Assembly: GCA_964058845.1 (NCBI GenBank)
Contig: CAXKVR010000465.1
Coordinates: 1 to 30,688 of the forward strand
From: Carex sylvatica
Taxonomy: Eukaryota > Streptophyta > Magnoliopsida > Poales > Cyperaceae
DNA: 30,688 nt
Direction: 5' to 3'
The translations under genes were made by a program, and so were the position numbers. The notes beneath the pieces are model-generated. The model had not been told where the DNA came from. It saw only the letters and a program-made list of their open reading frames with translations, and searched no databases. Below, in pieces: positions 9,498 through 19,665 of this stretch; the stretch's first letter is position 1, and each line of letters begins with the position of its first letter.

Positions 9498-10080
9498 TTG
9501 ATTTTAGTAATTCTTTCCAATTTCATATTCTAGGTGCAATATATGGTATTTCTTAAATTAAAATATTTCTTATAATGAAATTACTTTCAAAACATCATTT
9601 TGGCAAAACAAAATATGAATTTATATTTGCTCATCCATTTCAGAAATTAATGAGATAGAATATTTCTTTTTCAATTTCTGTACGTTAAACAATCAAAATT
9701 AATTGCATGACTGCAGTGCTTTTCAAATTAACTTTAAATTAATTTCTGTTATTTTTACTGTAATGTCAGTCTAATTTCATTAATGCAGAGATACCGTCGG
9801 TATAAAGGTATTGATCCGAGTAGTATATATATTGCATGCATTCAGTTGATTGCCACAAATTAATTAAGAACCTGTTTTGGAGGCTTTGAAACTTAATTTG
9901 AGTAGATTTGACCAATTAATGTTTGAATGAATTTGGTTACCTCTTTTCAACTGCTTCAGGTATGACTATAGGAGACTAGTTTGAGATTATTTAATCTATT
10001 TCACCAAATGAAATGTATAGATGTATCACCTGAAGTGGCACGTGCATTGGGTAGATTACTGGTTGTTGGGCTATATCACT

Positions 10081-11194
10081 ATTACAAAAAACATATTTAG
10101 CTCCTCAGGTGTGTGCTTCCATACAGATGATGTATATCACAAGTAGCAACGCTGTAATTATTTTGAACTTTTTATTGTCTGTTCGGTAAAAACAACTGAT
10201 GACGTTGATAGACCTCCTCCTTTATCATCGGTTTTTTATATCAAATCGTTGATTTTGAGTGACTCTGCGATATCGGTTGAATTATTGCACTGATAGTGCA
10301 TATGTAGTGATCTTTATCATCTATAATATAGATGAGCTGTTAGTATTAGTTTGATTAATATCAACTATGTTTCTTGTTGAACGGATGGCACACAAATAAA
10401 CATAATTTTAATACACTGTCAACCATATTTAAGATCCACTAAAAACTCACACCTAACTTAATTAATGACACACAGCCCAAAACTAACAACTTATCTTGAC
10501 ACGCCTTTTTTATAATGATTCCTTCAGATTCTGGACAAATGTTTCACATAAAAGTTGTAGAGCTTTGTTGTCAGCTTTATACAGAATTTTGAATCAGCTT
10601 AATCGAAGCTCGTATGGAAACTCTAAGCACCTGGATATCTCAAGGCCCGTTGAAACGTGTCATATGACATATCATTGTACGATGAGGCCTATTTGTTTCA
10701 AGAATATCAAGACGGTAGAATCCGGGCAGTGTCAAATTAATTTGAATCCTCCGAGTTAACTCAAACTTTGAGCTAAGATCTGGACCGTCCGATTTTAATC
10801 CACACTAATATTAAAGGGCTCCGTGCATTATAGATGTGGGCCGGATTGGTCCAAATTCTAATTGCACGGTTAAAAAAATTAATTAACTAAAATGGTACAT
10901 TAATGCAGAGGATGGGAATTCACCATATTATAGTGACTTAATTTACAATGACCATGTTTAGTCACATACAATTATATATGCATGCATATATTAATTCAAT
11001 TAATTTTAATTTTTTAATTAAAAATCTTAAAACCAATTCTCGAATTATTTATATTTTCAATTTTTGAACTAGTCGACCTATTTTGTACTATTATACTTTT
11101 TGCTATATGCTAAGAACTACATATATTGCTCCACAAACTCAAATAAATATATAGAAGGGGAAGGGAAAAAGTAAAAGCTTCACGAAATGACTTT
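10081..11194. other. Spacer between units B and C, no gene seen
   Basis: Homology to the other units stops at about 10080, where a CACTATTACAAAAAA sequence begins, which looks like a CACTA-type end. I could not find a convincing matching end. The stretch 10490-10870 is less AT-rich (frame 10496-10759) but matches no family I recognise. The sequence near 11036-11110 weakly resembles 16215-16295. Confidence 0.45.
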
Positions 11195-11328
11195 AGTATT
11201 ATTTCCCCAAAGAAAACAGAACATAAACCTTTAGTTGTCCCACAAAAAATAAATAAAAAATAAAAAATTGTCATTAATAATTTCATCGCCATCACACTAA
11301 ATTAATATATTGGATATTATTCATTTAT

Positions 11329-11732
11329 GAGAAGGGTTCCAATGCACCATCATTTTGGTGCTCCAATATGCACCACGGCCTTTATCTCCATTTTGAAAGT
11401 CGAACAGTTAATCCAAACCGCTCAACATGATCTTCATAATAAAATATACTTGGAGACCAAATTTTATATTTTTTAGAATTTGTTTACTATTGTTTTAGAT
11501 AGGTACAATATGACTTTATCGGATGGTCCAAAATCTCCTTAAAAAGGTGATTTTGTATCTATCTAAAAAAATAGTAAAAAATTCTAAAAAATATAAAATT
11601 TGGTCTCCAAGCATATTTTATTATGAAGATTATGTTGAGCGGTTCGGATTGACTGTTCGAACTTTGAAAATAAAGATAAAAGACATGATACATATTAGAG
11701 CACCAAAATAATGGTGCATTTGAACCCTCCTC
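11329..11732. mobile_element. Foldback MITE, Mutator-like, perfect 9-bp TSD
   Basis: Ends are GAGAAGGGTTCCAATGCACC and the inverted GGTGCATTTGAACCCTCCTC. They are flanked by perfect 9-bp repeats TTCATTTAT at 11320-11328 and 11733-11741. Unit B has the related unfilled sequence ATTATTCATTAATATAT followed by the same ATCAAACTGTTCAG, so the insertion postdates the B/C duplication. The open frame 11523-11711 is an arm of this element, not a gene. Confidence 0.92.
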
Positions 11733-12169
11733 TTCATTTATTTATCAAACTGTTCAGAAACTATACATTTTTCGTCAAGAAAATCTTATTTAAAAAGCTT
11801 CAAAAATTGTTTTTATCTTTGTCGATTATTTAATTGTATGTTAAAATGTATATATATGTGTGAGCACATTCAGAGCTTTACTAAAAGAAACAATGTATAC
11901 TCCAGCAAAAATGAAATATCAGATTAATACACGAACAATATCTCCTAGACTGAAGAAACCAAGTACTTCCTCTCATTCCGAAATATGAAATTACATACAA
12001 TGAACGATACATGCATGATTCTCAAACTACAAAACACACAAATAGTAAATTAACATATATTAACTATGTAGCAAAAAACCAAACATAAATCAACATAACA
12101 AATATATAGATAGCGTATCTATATATACATGCATGACCGCTATCTCACATAGTGAAAATTATATGATGA

Positions 12170-12559
12170 TCATGGACTGGTGGTGTCAGCAGGTGGTGCC
12201 GGAGGCGTTAGCATTTTTGGTATTCCAGGAATGCCGGGAATGGCCGGAATAACAGAGGGCATATTAGGAATATTGGGAATGCTCGGCATACCAGAGATAG
12301 GTGGCAGTCCAACGGGAATAGCAGGAATATTTGGTATGGTGAACGTTGGAATGATTGAAGATATAGGCGGCAAAGTTGTTGGAATAGCAGTAATAGTTGG
12401 AATGGCAGGAATAGTTGGAATAGTTGGTTTCGGTGTAGCTGGAGCAGCCTCTGGTGCTGCTGCTTCGGTTGTTTCTAAGAGATGGCGAGCTGCAAAACTT
12501 CCATTAATGGTTATAAAAACCAGTGCCAAAGCTAGGAGTGACCAAGCTTGAGAAGCCAT
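12170..12559 (-). CDS. PELPK-like secreted Ile/Pro-repeat protein, copy 4
   Basis: Single exon, 129 residues, starting at the conserved MASQAWS. The signal peptide is residues 1-23 (core LLALALVFITI, cleavage SFA|AR). The mature start is ARHLLETTEAAAPEAAPATP, where His replaces Arg of copies 2 and 3, as in copy 1. The repeat region has a different N-terminal arrangement (TIPAIPTITAIP) and lacks the PTALPPMP segment of copies 2 and 3. It then rejoins at GIPGIPKMLTPPAPP and ends TTSP. It has no Cys. The promoter keeps the same TATA and upstream module, with more changes than between copies 2 and 3. Probably an apoplastic wall-associated protein; function unknown. Confidence 0.86.
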   Translation of the reverse strand: MASQAWSLLALALVFITINGSFAARHLLETTEAAAPEAAPATPKPTIPTIPAIPTITAIPTTLPPISSIIPTFTIPNIPAIPVGLPPISGMPSIPNIPNMPSVIPAIPGIPGIPKMLTPPAPPADTTSP

Positions 12560-12643
12560 TAACGAAATAGAAATAAAACAGAGAATGTAGATAACAAATG
12601 GATTTAGTTGCTGTTTTGTGGTTTGGCAAGGGGCAGATGGTGT

Positions 12644-12652
12644 TATTTATAG
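12644..12652 (-). promoter_or_regulatory. TATA box of copy 4
   Basis: CTATAAATA on the minus strand, about 85 bp upstream of the ATG, at the position equivalent to copies 2 and 3. Confidence 0.8.
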
Positions 12653-12661
12653 ATAACAAAT

Positions 12662-12793
12662 GGTTTCAAGTGGCACAGTGCAATATAGTCTTTAGTTTGG
12701 TGAACTAAGATATGACGGAGGTTCCATGCATATTAAGTTTTCTGTGGCATGTAGTGTAGACTATAACCATGTAATGAATCGCTATTTGTTGGT
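12662..12793 (-). promoter_or_regulatory. Conserved proximal promoter module, copy 4
   Basis: It keeps the landmark blocks of the other two modules (TTTCAAGTGGCA, TGCAATATAGTCTTTA, TTTTCTGTGGCATGTAG, CGCTATTTGTTGG) with scattered substitutions and a small insertion, so these blocks are the best candidates for cis-elements. Confidence 0.62.
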
Positions 12794-13172
12794 TTGATTT
12801 TAGTAATTTTATTCCAATTTTATATTCTAGGTGGTAATTTCATAAACCAAAAGATTTCTTAAATTAATTTATGTTATTTTAATTCTAATTTCTGTCTAAT
12901 TTCATGAATGCATATGCCGTTAGTATGTATAATGCATGGTATTGATCCCTGTTGTTTATTGCATGCATTCAGTTGATTGCCACAAAGAACCTTTATTGGA
13001 GGCTTAGAGTAGATTTGACCAACTGCATCAGGTATGACTAGGAGACTAGTTAATTTGAGGTTAATTAATTAATCTATTTTACCAAATGAAAAGTATAGAT
13101 ATGGTTCACCAGAGGTGGCACTTGCATTTGGTAGATTACTGGTTGCTGGGCTATATCGACTTATATTTTTTA

Positions 13173-13545
13173 AGATAGTGCGTAAATAGCCTACGTACAA
13201 CAGAAATTCATTTTAATATATAATTCATAAATATTAATTAACAATAATCAATACAAGGAAGAGTGACAGAAGGAAAATTATAAAATAATTAAGTGAATGT
13301 GGGAGACTTCTAGCAATATTTAACATCTAAACTGTTCAAACTCTTCTATTTTACGATGAAAGATAGTGCGTAAATCGCCTACGTACAACAGAAATTTATT
13401 TTAATAAATAATTCATAAATATTAATTAACAATAATCAATACAAGGAAGAGTGACAGAAGGAAAATTAGAAAATAATTAAGTGAATGTGGACTTCTAGCA
13501 ATATTTAACATCTAAACTGTTCAAACTCTTATATTTTACGATGAA
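13173..13545. repeat. Direct tandem duplication of about 187 bp
   Basis: Positions 13173-13360 and 13361-13545 both begin AGATAGTGCGTAAAT and end TTTTACGATGAA, with only a handful of differences, including a 3-base deletion (GTGGGAGAC versus GTGGAC). Unit A has a single diverged equivalent near 7308-7440. Confidence 0.93.
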
Positions 13546-13867
13546 TCTGAATCATTGAAATCCTTTTATATTACGAGTAATGTGTCTCCGTGCAAAAAAA
13601 TTAAATTTTGGAATTAATTTCGTATCGAATCAAGTGTTCAAAAAATGTTCAAAAGATGAATGCATTAAAATGAATTTATAAACCTTCTAATTTTGACTGC
13701 TTGATTTTATACTAAATTAATTTGAAAGTTTGAAAATTTCGCACGTAGACACATCACTCGTAAGGTAGATGGGTTCAACTGTTCGGATTCTTCATTTGAA
13801 GTCAATCTGATAGGTTTTAGAGTTAAATTCACAAAGAAACTTGATAAACTTATAAAGAACACATTCC
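13546..13867. mobile_element. Truncated relative of the MITE at 17906-18318
   Basis: Interior and right arm match the complete element (ACGAGTAATGTGTCTCC versus ACGAGTGATGCATCTAC; TTCTAATTTTGACTGCTTGA; CACTCGTAAGGTAGAT; then TTCACAAAGAAACTTG). The left arm with the GAGTAGAA terminus is missing; the sequence begins exactly where the preceding tandem duplication ends. Confidence 0.7.
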
Positions 13868-14185
13868 TTCTGCCCAACAATTTATATCTAATTAAAATCA
13901 AAATTATAATTCCAAATTATTAATTTTTCTTAGTTTCTTCAAGCTCCATCTATGTGCCATGTAATTTATTTTTTATTTTGGCCAATTTAGTTGCTAAACG
14001 AGTCACTAAATCGTATTCTGCACAAACAGCGTCGTCAAAAAGATTTAAAAAAAAAATGGGGGAACAAAATATGAGTCGCACAATAAAGATCCTAGGTACA
14101 CCAATAATATTCATGCTCATCTAATAATTAATGTGCATTATTAATTGGGAATTAAAGATGATTAAGAAACATAAATTTATTCACG
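13868..14185. other. Intergenic, no gene seen
   Basis: AT-rich, with no convincing coding or repeat structure. Confidence 0.5.

Positions 14186-14219
<34 letters not shown>
14186..14219. repeat. (TA)n microsatellite
   Basis: An uninterrupted alternating TA run of about 30 bp. Confidence 0.97.
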
Positions 14220-14220
<1 letters not shown>

Positions 14221-14285
14221 TTGAGGATCATGATTCAACTCTTAAATTCAAATTCAAGGGCTGACAAACTAAAACATGCTTAACT

Positions 14286-14352
14286 TCTCGGCCCATCCAG
14301 CCCATCCATCCCATCCAGCCCATCAGCCCATCCAGCCCATTCAGCCCATTGC
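14286..14352. repeat. CCCATCCAG-type minisatellite
   Basis: Six to seven imperfect copies of a 9-10 bp unit (CCCATCCAGC, CCATCAGC, CCATTCAGC variants). The Gly/Met/Trp-rich open frame on the minus strand (14228-14422) is a by-product of this repeat. Confidence 0.88.
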
Positions 14353-14711
14353 CAGGGAACTTCAGTCCATTTTGCCTGAAAAATCTAAAATGAAAGCCGC
14401 AGATCTGTCTCAAATAATCCAACGAAATTCATACTATCGGATAACATCATAATAAATGAACAAAAATTATTATTTTTTTGTTATTTTTTTTAGAATAATC
14501 TCCTAGGATAACATCATAATAAATGAACAAAAATTAAATACATGAAAGGTCAAATAACACTGTAATGCTGTAAAGTTGCACAATGTAGTAAGAAATTCCC
14601 AATTTTGATATTGGGGAATTCGTATGGTTCTCAATTCCAATATTATATCAGACAATGAAATAAAATTGCAAATTTTGAAATCTCAATAACAAAATTTGCA
14701 ACCAATTGCTC
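14353..14711. other. Intergenic, no gene seen
   Basis: AT-rich. A short block, GATAACATCATAATAAATGA, occurs twice (14441-14460 and about 14506-14525), each followed by ACAAAAATTA. Nothing else is evident. Confidence 0.5.
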
Positions 14712-14720
14712 ATCGATTAT

Positions 14721-15108
14721 AAGGATGGTTCAAATGCCTCACATACTATATTGTTGTTATATATTAAAGTCTAATATATGTTGATTCAAACCGCTCAAAA
14801 TGATCTCCATATTAAAATTTATTTGGAGACAAAATTTTACAATTTTTATTTTTGGAACTCTTTTACTGTTTTGTTTAGATAGTTACAAAATCATTGTTTG
14901 TGGACCATCCAAAAATAATATTTTTGAGCCTATATATAAAAAAAAATAGTAAAAAGTTTTCAAAAATTGTAAAATTTGCTCTCCAAGCATATTTTAATAT
15001 GAATATCATATTGTGAAGTTTGAATCGACAATTTGAATTTTGAAGATAGAAATATAGGATATGAGACACGATAAGATAGAAAAAGCATGAGGCAGTTAAA
15101 TCCTACCC
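14721..15108. mobile_element. Foldback MITE, Mutator-like, 9-bp TSD (decayed copy)
   Basis: Flanked by perfect 9-bp repeats ATCGATTAT at 14712-14720 and 15109-15117. The ends AAGGATGGTTCAAATGCC and GGCAGTTAAATCCTACCC are degenerate inverted copies. Arms share the GGAGACAAAATTTTA/AAATTTGCTCTCC subterminal block of this family. Minus-strand open frames at 14875-15145 lie within it. Confidence 0.85.
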
Positions 15109-15117
15109 ATCGATTAT

Positions 15118-15388
15118 TAAAGGAATTAACTTGATTAAAGACCAAGAAAAAGGAGGGCTAAATTAAAGGAGGGAGCAAGAGGCCAAACCAACTTGATTCA
15201 GGAATAATTCTTGAATATAGAAATAATTTGGTAAATTCATAACTCATAAGAGAAGTTGCTGAAAACTTATTATTTTCAAATCTCATTACTATATATGATG
15301 TGAGAATTATAATGATTATCAAACCCGAGATACAGCCATATTCTTCAGATAACACCAAGTTATCCTCATACATTAGATTGTAGATTAT
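15118..15388. other. Intergenic, no gene seen
   Basis: AT-rich spacer between two mobile elements. No gene recognised; the frame at 15158-15373 (minus) has no known motif. Confidence 0.45.
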
Positions 15389-15396
15389 GTAAGATT

Positions 15397-15947
15397 GAGT
15401 GTTCTAAATAGCACATTATAGCGATGTAATAGCGATGTTATAGCGTTTTCGGACCATGAGCGCTAAGCTATGAGATAAAATGCGCTATTTCAGTTACGAC
15501 CGCTATAGCGGTAATAACAGTCCGATACCTGCGCTACACGCTACGCGCTATATAGTTTATATCATGAACACTAAGCTATGGGATAACACCAAGTTTATTC
15601 CATGATACTTAGATTTTTTTAATAGAAAAAATATATAGTTTATATCATGATTCCTCGGTTATTTTGAATGAAAAAAGATAGACATTTTATGATATTATTA
15701 GAGATATTTTGAATAACAATTTGGACTTTGTACTGGTTCAATATGAATAATCTAATTCCTTAATTAATTTTATGTTACTTATTGCTCTATGAGACTTTAA
15801 ATATTGTTGATAATTAGTAGAAATATAAAAAAAAAAATTTAATAAAAAAAGCTATGTTGGATAGATTTTGCTATAGCTATGCTATTCGTGATAGTTTTTT
15901 TTTTTAGCATTTATGCTATGATGCGATAATCGCTATTTAGAACCTTG
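15397..15947. mobile_element. hAT-like MITE with 8-bp TSD, TAGCG-rich ends
   Basis: The left end GAGTGTTCTAAATAGC and the inverted right end CAAGGTTCTAAATAGC match at 13 of 16 bases. Flanking 8-bp repeats are GTAAGATT (15389-15396) and GTAAGAAT (15948-15955), one mismatch. Subterminal regions are full of TATAGCG/CGCTAT motifs in both orientations, typical of hAT transposase-binding subterminal repeats. Confidence 0.8.
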
Positions 15948-15955
15948 GTAAGAAT

Positions 15956-16574
15956 CATAGTAATAAAGTTCGTAAATAATTTGTTAATTATTTACAAATA
16001 AATTATCTTTAGCCCCTTTTTAAATAAATATATAATCCATAAAATTTAACGAATTTATGGAATTATATTTAAATTATTTGTGAATTATGTGCAAGTTTTA
16101 TAAAATTTGTGAATTAATTTTGAATTATTGGCAAAATATTTTATTTCTGAAACCATTAAAATTAAAAGTAAATATATTTATTCTGCTTTTTATAATGAAC
16201 TGTTTTGAAGACCTATTCTCGAATTATTTATATTTCAAATTCTTGACCTATTCGACCTATTTGCTAATATTATAATTATTGCTATTCTAAAAACCGCATC
16301 AGAATTCAGACAGCACTTAAATGACCTGAATAATTAAACCAAATCTGAAAGAAAGCACCGCCTCGCTGTTCGATAAAACACAATTCTATGCGTTTCCTTG
16401 TGTTCTGTTCTCCTGACAAGAGAAAAGTATGAACTGTAATTAAATTTACATTTTAATTTTAATAGTCATACTTAATATAATCATTTTGAATTAAACTAAA
16501 AATAATCATTGTCAGTTAACAGCGGTCTCTTTTGTTTGGATTCATCTTGTGATGACTCGTGATATAATGGTGGT
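15956..16574. other. Intergenic, possible decayed repeat
   Basis: No gene. The segment 15970-16300 is rich in GAATTATT and AATTTGTGAATTA motifs like those of the short hAT-like MITEs, but I could not find paired ends. Confidence 0.4.
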
Positions 16575-16720
16575 TTCCACAATAGCCACAGATAATCTTG
16601 AAATCTTTCACAGAGCATGTGCTCACTTCTCTCCAACAATCCTGGCGATTGGCAATTTAAAAATTAACAATAATCTCCTTTTACTTTCTCATTTTTGCAA
16701 GTTGACATTGAATAATACTA
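16575..16720. repeat. Diverged duplicate of 22692-22800
   Basis: Shared blocks in the same order are GCCACAGATAATC, CATGTGC, CTCCAACAAT and GCAAGTTGACA. A further shared pair lies downstream: ACAGGATCAA...TTTATAG.TAG near 17841 and near 22931. The source of the duplicated sequence is unknown. Confidence 0.55.
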
Positions 16721-16984
16721 TTCTCAAAAAAAGACATTGAATAATACATTGTCAGCTTTTTCATCATCATTTTTTTCATCTTCTCAGGAAAGTCTCTTAA
16801 TTAAAAATTAACAATATTGAATGCCTAGATCCGAATGCTCAAAACCGTCTCATGAATTTAAACGGACCAGAATTCTTACATGATTTGACTGGGAGCTAAT
16901 CTGACACCATTAGGTACCTGAGGGGATCATACTCCTTAATTTTTTTTTTCCAAAAAAAAAGAAAAAAAACGGGTCTACAATGAC

Positions 16985-17435
16985 CAGTGTTATAAAATGT
17001 GGTTTCTATGCTGTATGCAGAAGGCCACCGCATACTGCATATACGGTATACGGCCGCATATGCGAATTTTTATGCATATTTATATACGATAATTTTAAAA
17101 TAAGAATTCATATATATTTGGAAGCATAATCTCACAACAAGAATAAGAATACATATGTTTGTAGAATTATTTTATATCCATTATTCTCTAATATAAAAAT
17201 CAACATACATATATAAGAATACACAACAGCAAGATCATATGCGGTTCATATACAGATCATATGCGGTATGTTGTTCATATGCGGATCATATGCAGTATGC
17301 GGTCAAAATTATGTGGCCGAATATGCGGAACCACATATTAGACAGCATATTAATTTTCTATGATGTTCGGAACCGCATATGCATATGCGGCCGCATAGGC
17401 ATATGCGGCCGCATAGGCCGCATTTTGTTACACTG
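16985..17435. mobile_element. hAT-like MITE with perfect 8-bp TSD, ATATGCGG-rich
   Basis: The left end CAGTGTTATAAAATGTGG and the inverted right end CAGTGTAACAAAATGCGG are near identical. Perfect 8-bp direct repeats ACAATGAC lie at 16977-16984 and 17436-17443. Many CATATGCGG and CCGCATATG motifs crowd both ends, consistent with hAT subterminal repeats. The open frame 17239-17436 is made of these motifs. Confidence 0.93.
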
Positions 17436-17507
17436 ACAATGACACGCACACGCGAGAGAAAATTGTGTTTATTTATGTGGCAACTCTGCTTTTTTTTTAG
17501 TTATTGC

Positions 17508-17801
17508 TATAGTCACAAGATTCGCGAATTAATTTTTGTGATGTCAAATTGAATGCTGAATTATTTAGTTGGTCGAATTTTAATTGAATTAAACCCGAAT
17601 AATTTGCGAATTTTACGAATTTTTTCTTAATTTTAAAAATTATTCGCGATTTTTTCTCATAACATTTTTTTTTGCTCTCTTGCAGAACTGAGATCTCTGG
17701 TCTGGATAATTCCAAATTATTTTCTAATTATACCCAAATTATTTTCGAATCACAAATTTGATCTCGCCGAACCAAACCCAAATAATTCATTTGTCACTAT
17801 G
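17508..17801. mobile_element. Short hAT-like MITE with degenerate 8-bp TSD
   Basis: Ends are TATAGTCACAAGATTCG and, inverted, CATAGTGACAAATGAAT. Flanks are GTTATTGC (17500-17507) and ATTGTTGC (17802-17809), matching at six of eight positions. The interior has repeated GAATTATT and GCGAATT motifs. Same family as 6594-6913 and the fragment from 30209. Confidence 0.75.
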
Positions 17802-17905
17802 ATTGTTGCAACTTGCAAGTATTGCTGTTCAAACTACAGGATCAAGTCCTTTATAGCTAGGAGTGTCTATAAAATGGTTATGTTTGTTTATTTATTTATT
17901 TTGTA

Positions 17906-18318
17906 GAGTAGAAGTAGGGTGTTTTTAAGTTCACCAAGCTCTTTGGTGAACTTAAATCTAAAACTTATCAAATTGACTTTAAACAATAAATTTGAACTGT
18001 TAAAATCCGCATATTTTACGAGTGATGCATCTACATGTAAAAAAAATTAATTTTGAAATTAATTTTACATAAAGTCAAGTGGTCAAAAAATATTCAAAGA
18101 ATAAATACATTAAAATTAATTTATTAACCTTCTAATTTTGACCGCTTGACTTTATATTAAATTAATTTGAATGTTTAAAATTTTCACATATAGACGCATC
18201 ACTCGTAAGGTAAGTAGATTTCAACGGTTCAAAGTCAATATTTAAAATTGATTTGACAGATTTTAGACTTGAGTTCACCAAGAAATTTGGTGAACTTAAG
18301 AACACCCTAGTTCTACTC
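17906..18318. mobile_element. Foldback MITE with perfect 9-bp TSD
   Basis: Starts GAGTAGAAGTAGGGTGTTTT and ends AGAACACCCTAGTTCTACTC, inverted copies. Perfect 9-bp direct repeats TATTTTGTA lie at 17897-17905 and 18319-18327. Each arm has a small nested hairpin, TTCACCAAG...TTGGTGAA. A truncated relative lies at 13546-13867. Confidence 0.93.
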
Positions 18319-18327
18319 TATTTTGTA

Positions 18328-18820
18328 TCATATTTGATAACGCAGATGTTAGTAAAATTCCCATCATTAATGAGTAAAGAATTGATTACTAAATATTAAT
18401 CATTAATAAATTTTTTGATTCATAAATTTAACTGTATTGAATTTATTATTATGGCAATATTAATTCATATATCATTTTATATAGTTTTATTAAATTAGTA
18501 ATTTATATATATTTTTTAAATGATGACTATTTTTTATTTATGATGATATGTACATGACGTATTTGAACTAACATATTCATTTGTTTGCTATATTTTTTTT
18601 ATTTGATCATATAAGTTTCTAATTTATTCGATAATGTTTTTTTTATACATTTTCATTCATTTTAATGGATAAAAAGGATATACAGATAAACAAGGGCATA
18701 GCCAAACCTTCAGATTATGGGGGTCAAACGGGAACAGAGATCAAACATATAAAATTTTGTATTGTGAATGGGGTCAATTTGATAGTTCCATGGCATTTTT
18801 TTTACTAAATTATATATAAA
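18328..18820. other. Intergenic, no gene seen
   Basis: AT-rich. Positions 18690-18790 contain GGGCATAGCCAAACC...GGGGTCAAA, a phrase I associate with degenerate transposon sequence, but I cannot define an element. Confidence 0.4.
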
Positions 18821-19659
18821 TCTTCATTCTATTATTAAGCACTTTGGGTGTCCGATCCGCCAACGACTACGATTGAAAGATGAATCTTCGGATTTAATAT
18901 CAGCCTTCCAATTACATAATTTATCTTATTTTGATTAAATACATCTGTTTTATGTATAGAAGTCTAAATTTAGTTAAAAACATACTCACCACATGTGCTA
19001 CCACACGATACGTTACAATTAAAATTGAACAAACTCTGAAATTTAGCGATATATTTCTTTGTTTCCATATTTCTCATCTTCAATTGAGAAGACTCCACCT
19101 TCCATTTTCTTATTTCTTTGTTTTCATACTTCTTCTTTGTTTCTATACGGATCACAATGGAAATTTTTTTTTTTTCGTATTTCACTTTCTTTGTTTCTAT
19201 ACATATTGTTGTGGGCAATTTATAATATATTTCCAATATATAATATATCAATGTGTGTGTGTGTATTCTAAATTGGAAATAAAGAAGAAGAATATAAATT
19301 GGAACGTGTGTGAATATATATTTCTCTTACAATATGTGTGTGTGTATCATATACATACACACAATAACACTTTTTATTTATGTCTTTTGATATCATATTA
19401 CATATCGATATTGAATTGTTTTACGATATTTGATACTAGATTTGAATCGAGCTATTATTTGATATCATTGGTACTTAAAAATAAAAAATCATCACCTTAT
19501 CAAATTGTTATCAGAGATCATGATTAAAGTTAATTAAAAATACATAATCATATAAATTTTCTATTAACATGTATCTTAATTTTTGAATAATTATTATTTT
19601 CATTGATATATTTTTTTTCTTATAATATATCCCGTTGTAACGTACGGGAATGATACTAG
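18821..19659 (+). mobile_element. Non-autonomous Helitron candidate
   Basis: The 3' end has the hallmark plant Helitron terminus: a GC-rich hairpin CCCGTTGTAACGTACGGG at 19631-19648, seven bases, then CTAG at 19656-19659 followed by T. The 5' end is proposed at TCTTCATTCTATTATTAAG (18821), preceded by A, so insertion is between A and T with no TSD. No Rep/helicase coding sequence is present. The open frames at 18931-19527 and nearby are low-complexity T-rich and not credible genes. The 3' end is much more secure than the 5' end. Confidence 0.75.
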
Positions 19660-19665
19660 TTTACC

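Larger units (their letters stand above)
7945..10080 (-). repeat. Tandem gene-bearing unit B (contains copy 3)
   Basis: It aligns with unit A from a GCATTACGGACA block near 7960 and with unit C from the CCCCAAAGAAAACAGAA block near 8230. It continues through the gene and promoter to the shared GGGCTATATC block near 10070. It retains the uninterrupted site for the MITE found at 11329-11732 in unit C and lacks both insertions of unit A. Boundaries are approximate. Confidence 0.75.
11195..13545 (-). repeat. Tandem gene-bearing unit C (contains copy 4)
   Basis: It starts with the shared TTTCCCCAAAGAAAACAGAA block, continues through TCATCGCCATCACACTAAATT (also in unit B near 8315), the MITE at 11329-11732, the 3' flank, the gene and the promoter. 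The upstream flank follows at 12960-13150 and ends in a duplicated 185-188 bp segment. Boundaries are approximate. Confidence 0.72.

Noticed and set aside
10076..10310. CACTA-type transposon beginning CACTATTACAAAAAA
   Set aside because: The left end looks right and coincides with loss of unit homology, but neither nearby TAGTG sequence (10294-10298, 10305-10309) gives matching 3-bp TSDs or extended inverted ends.
14228..14422. Gly/Met/Trp repeat frame
   Set aside because: Reverse reading of the CCCATCCAG minisatellite.
18931..19527. 198-codon Tyr/Phe/Cys-rich frame
   Set aside because: T-rich low-complexity sequence inside the Helitron candidate; no domain, and overlapping frames on both strands are equally open.
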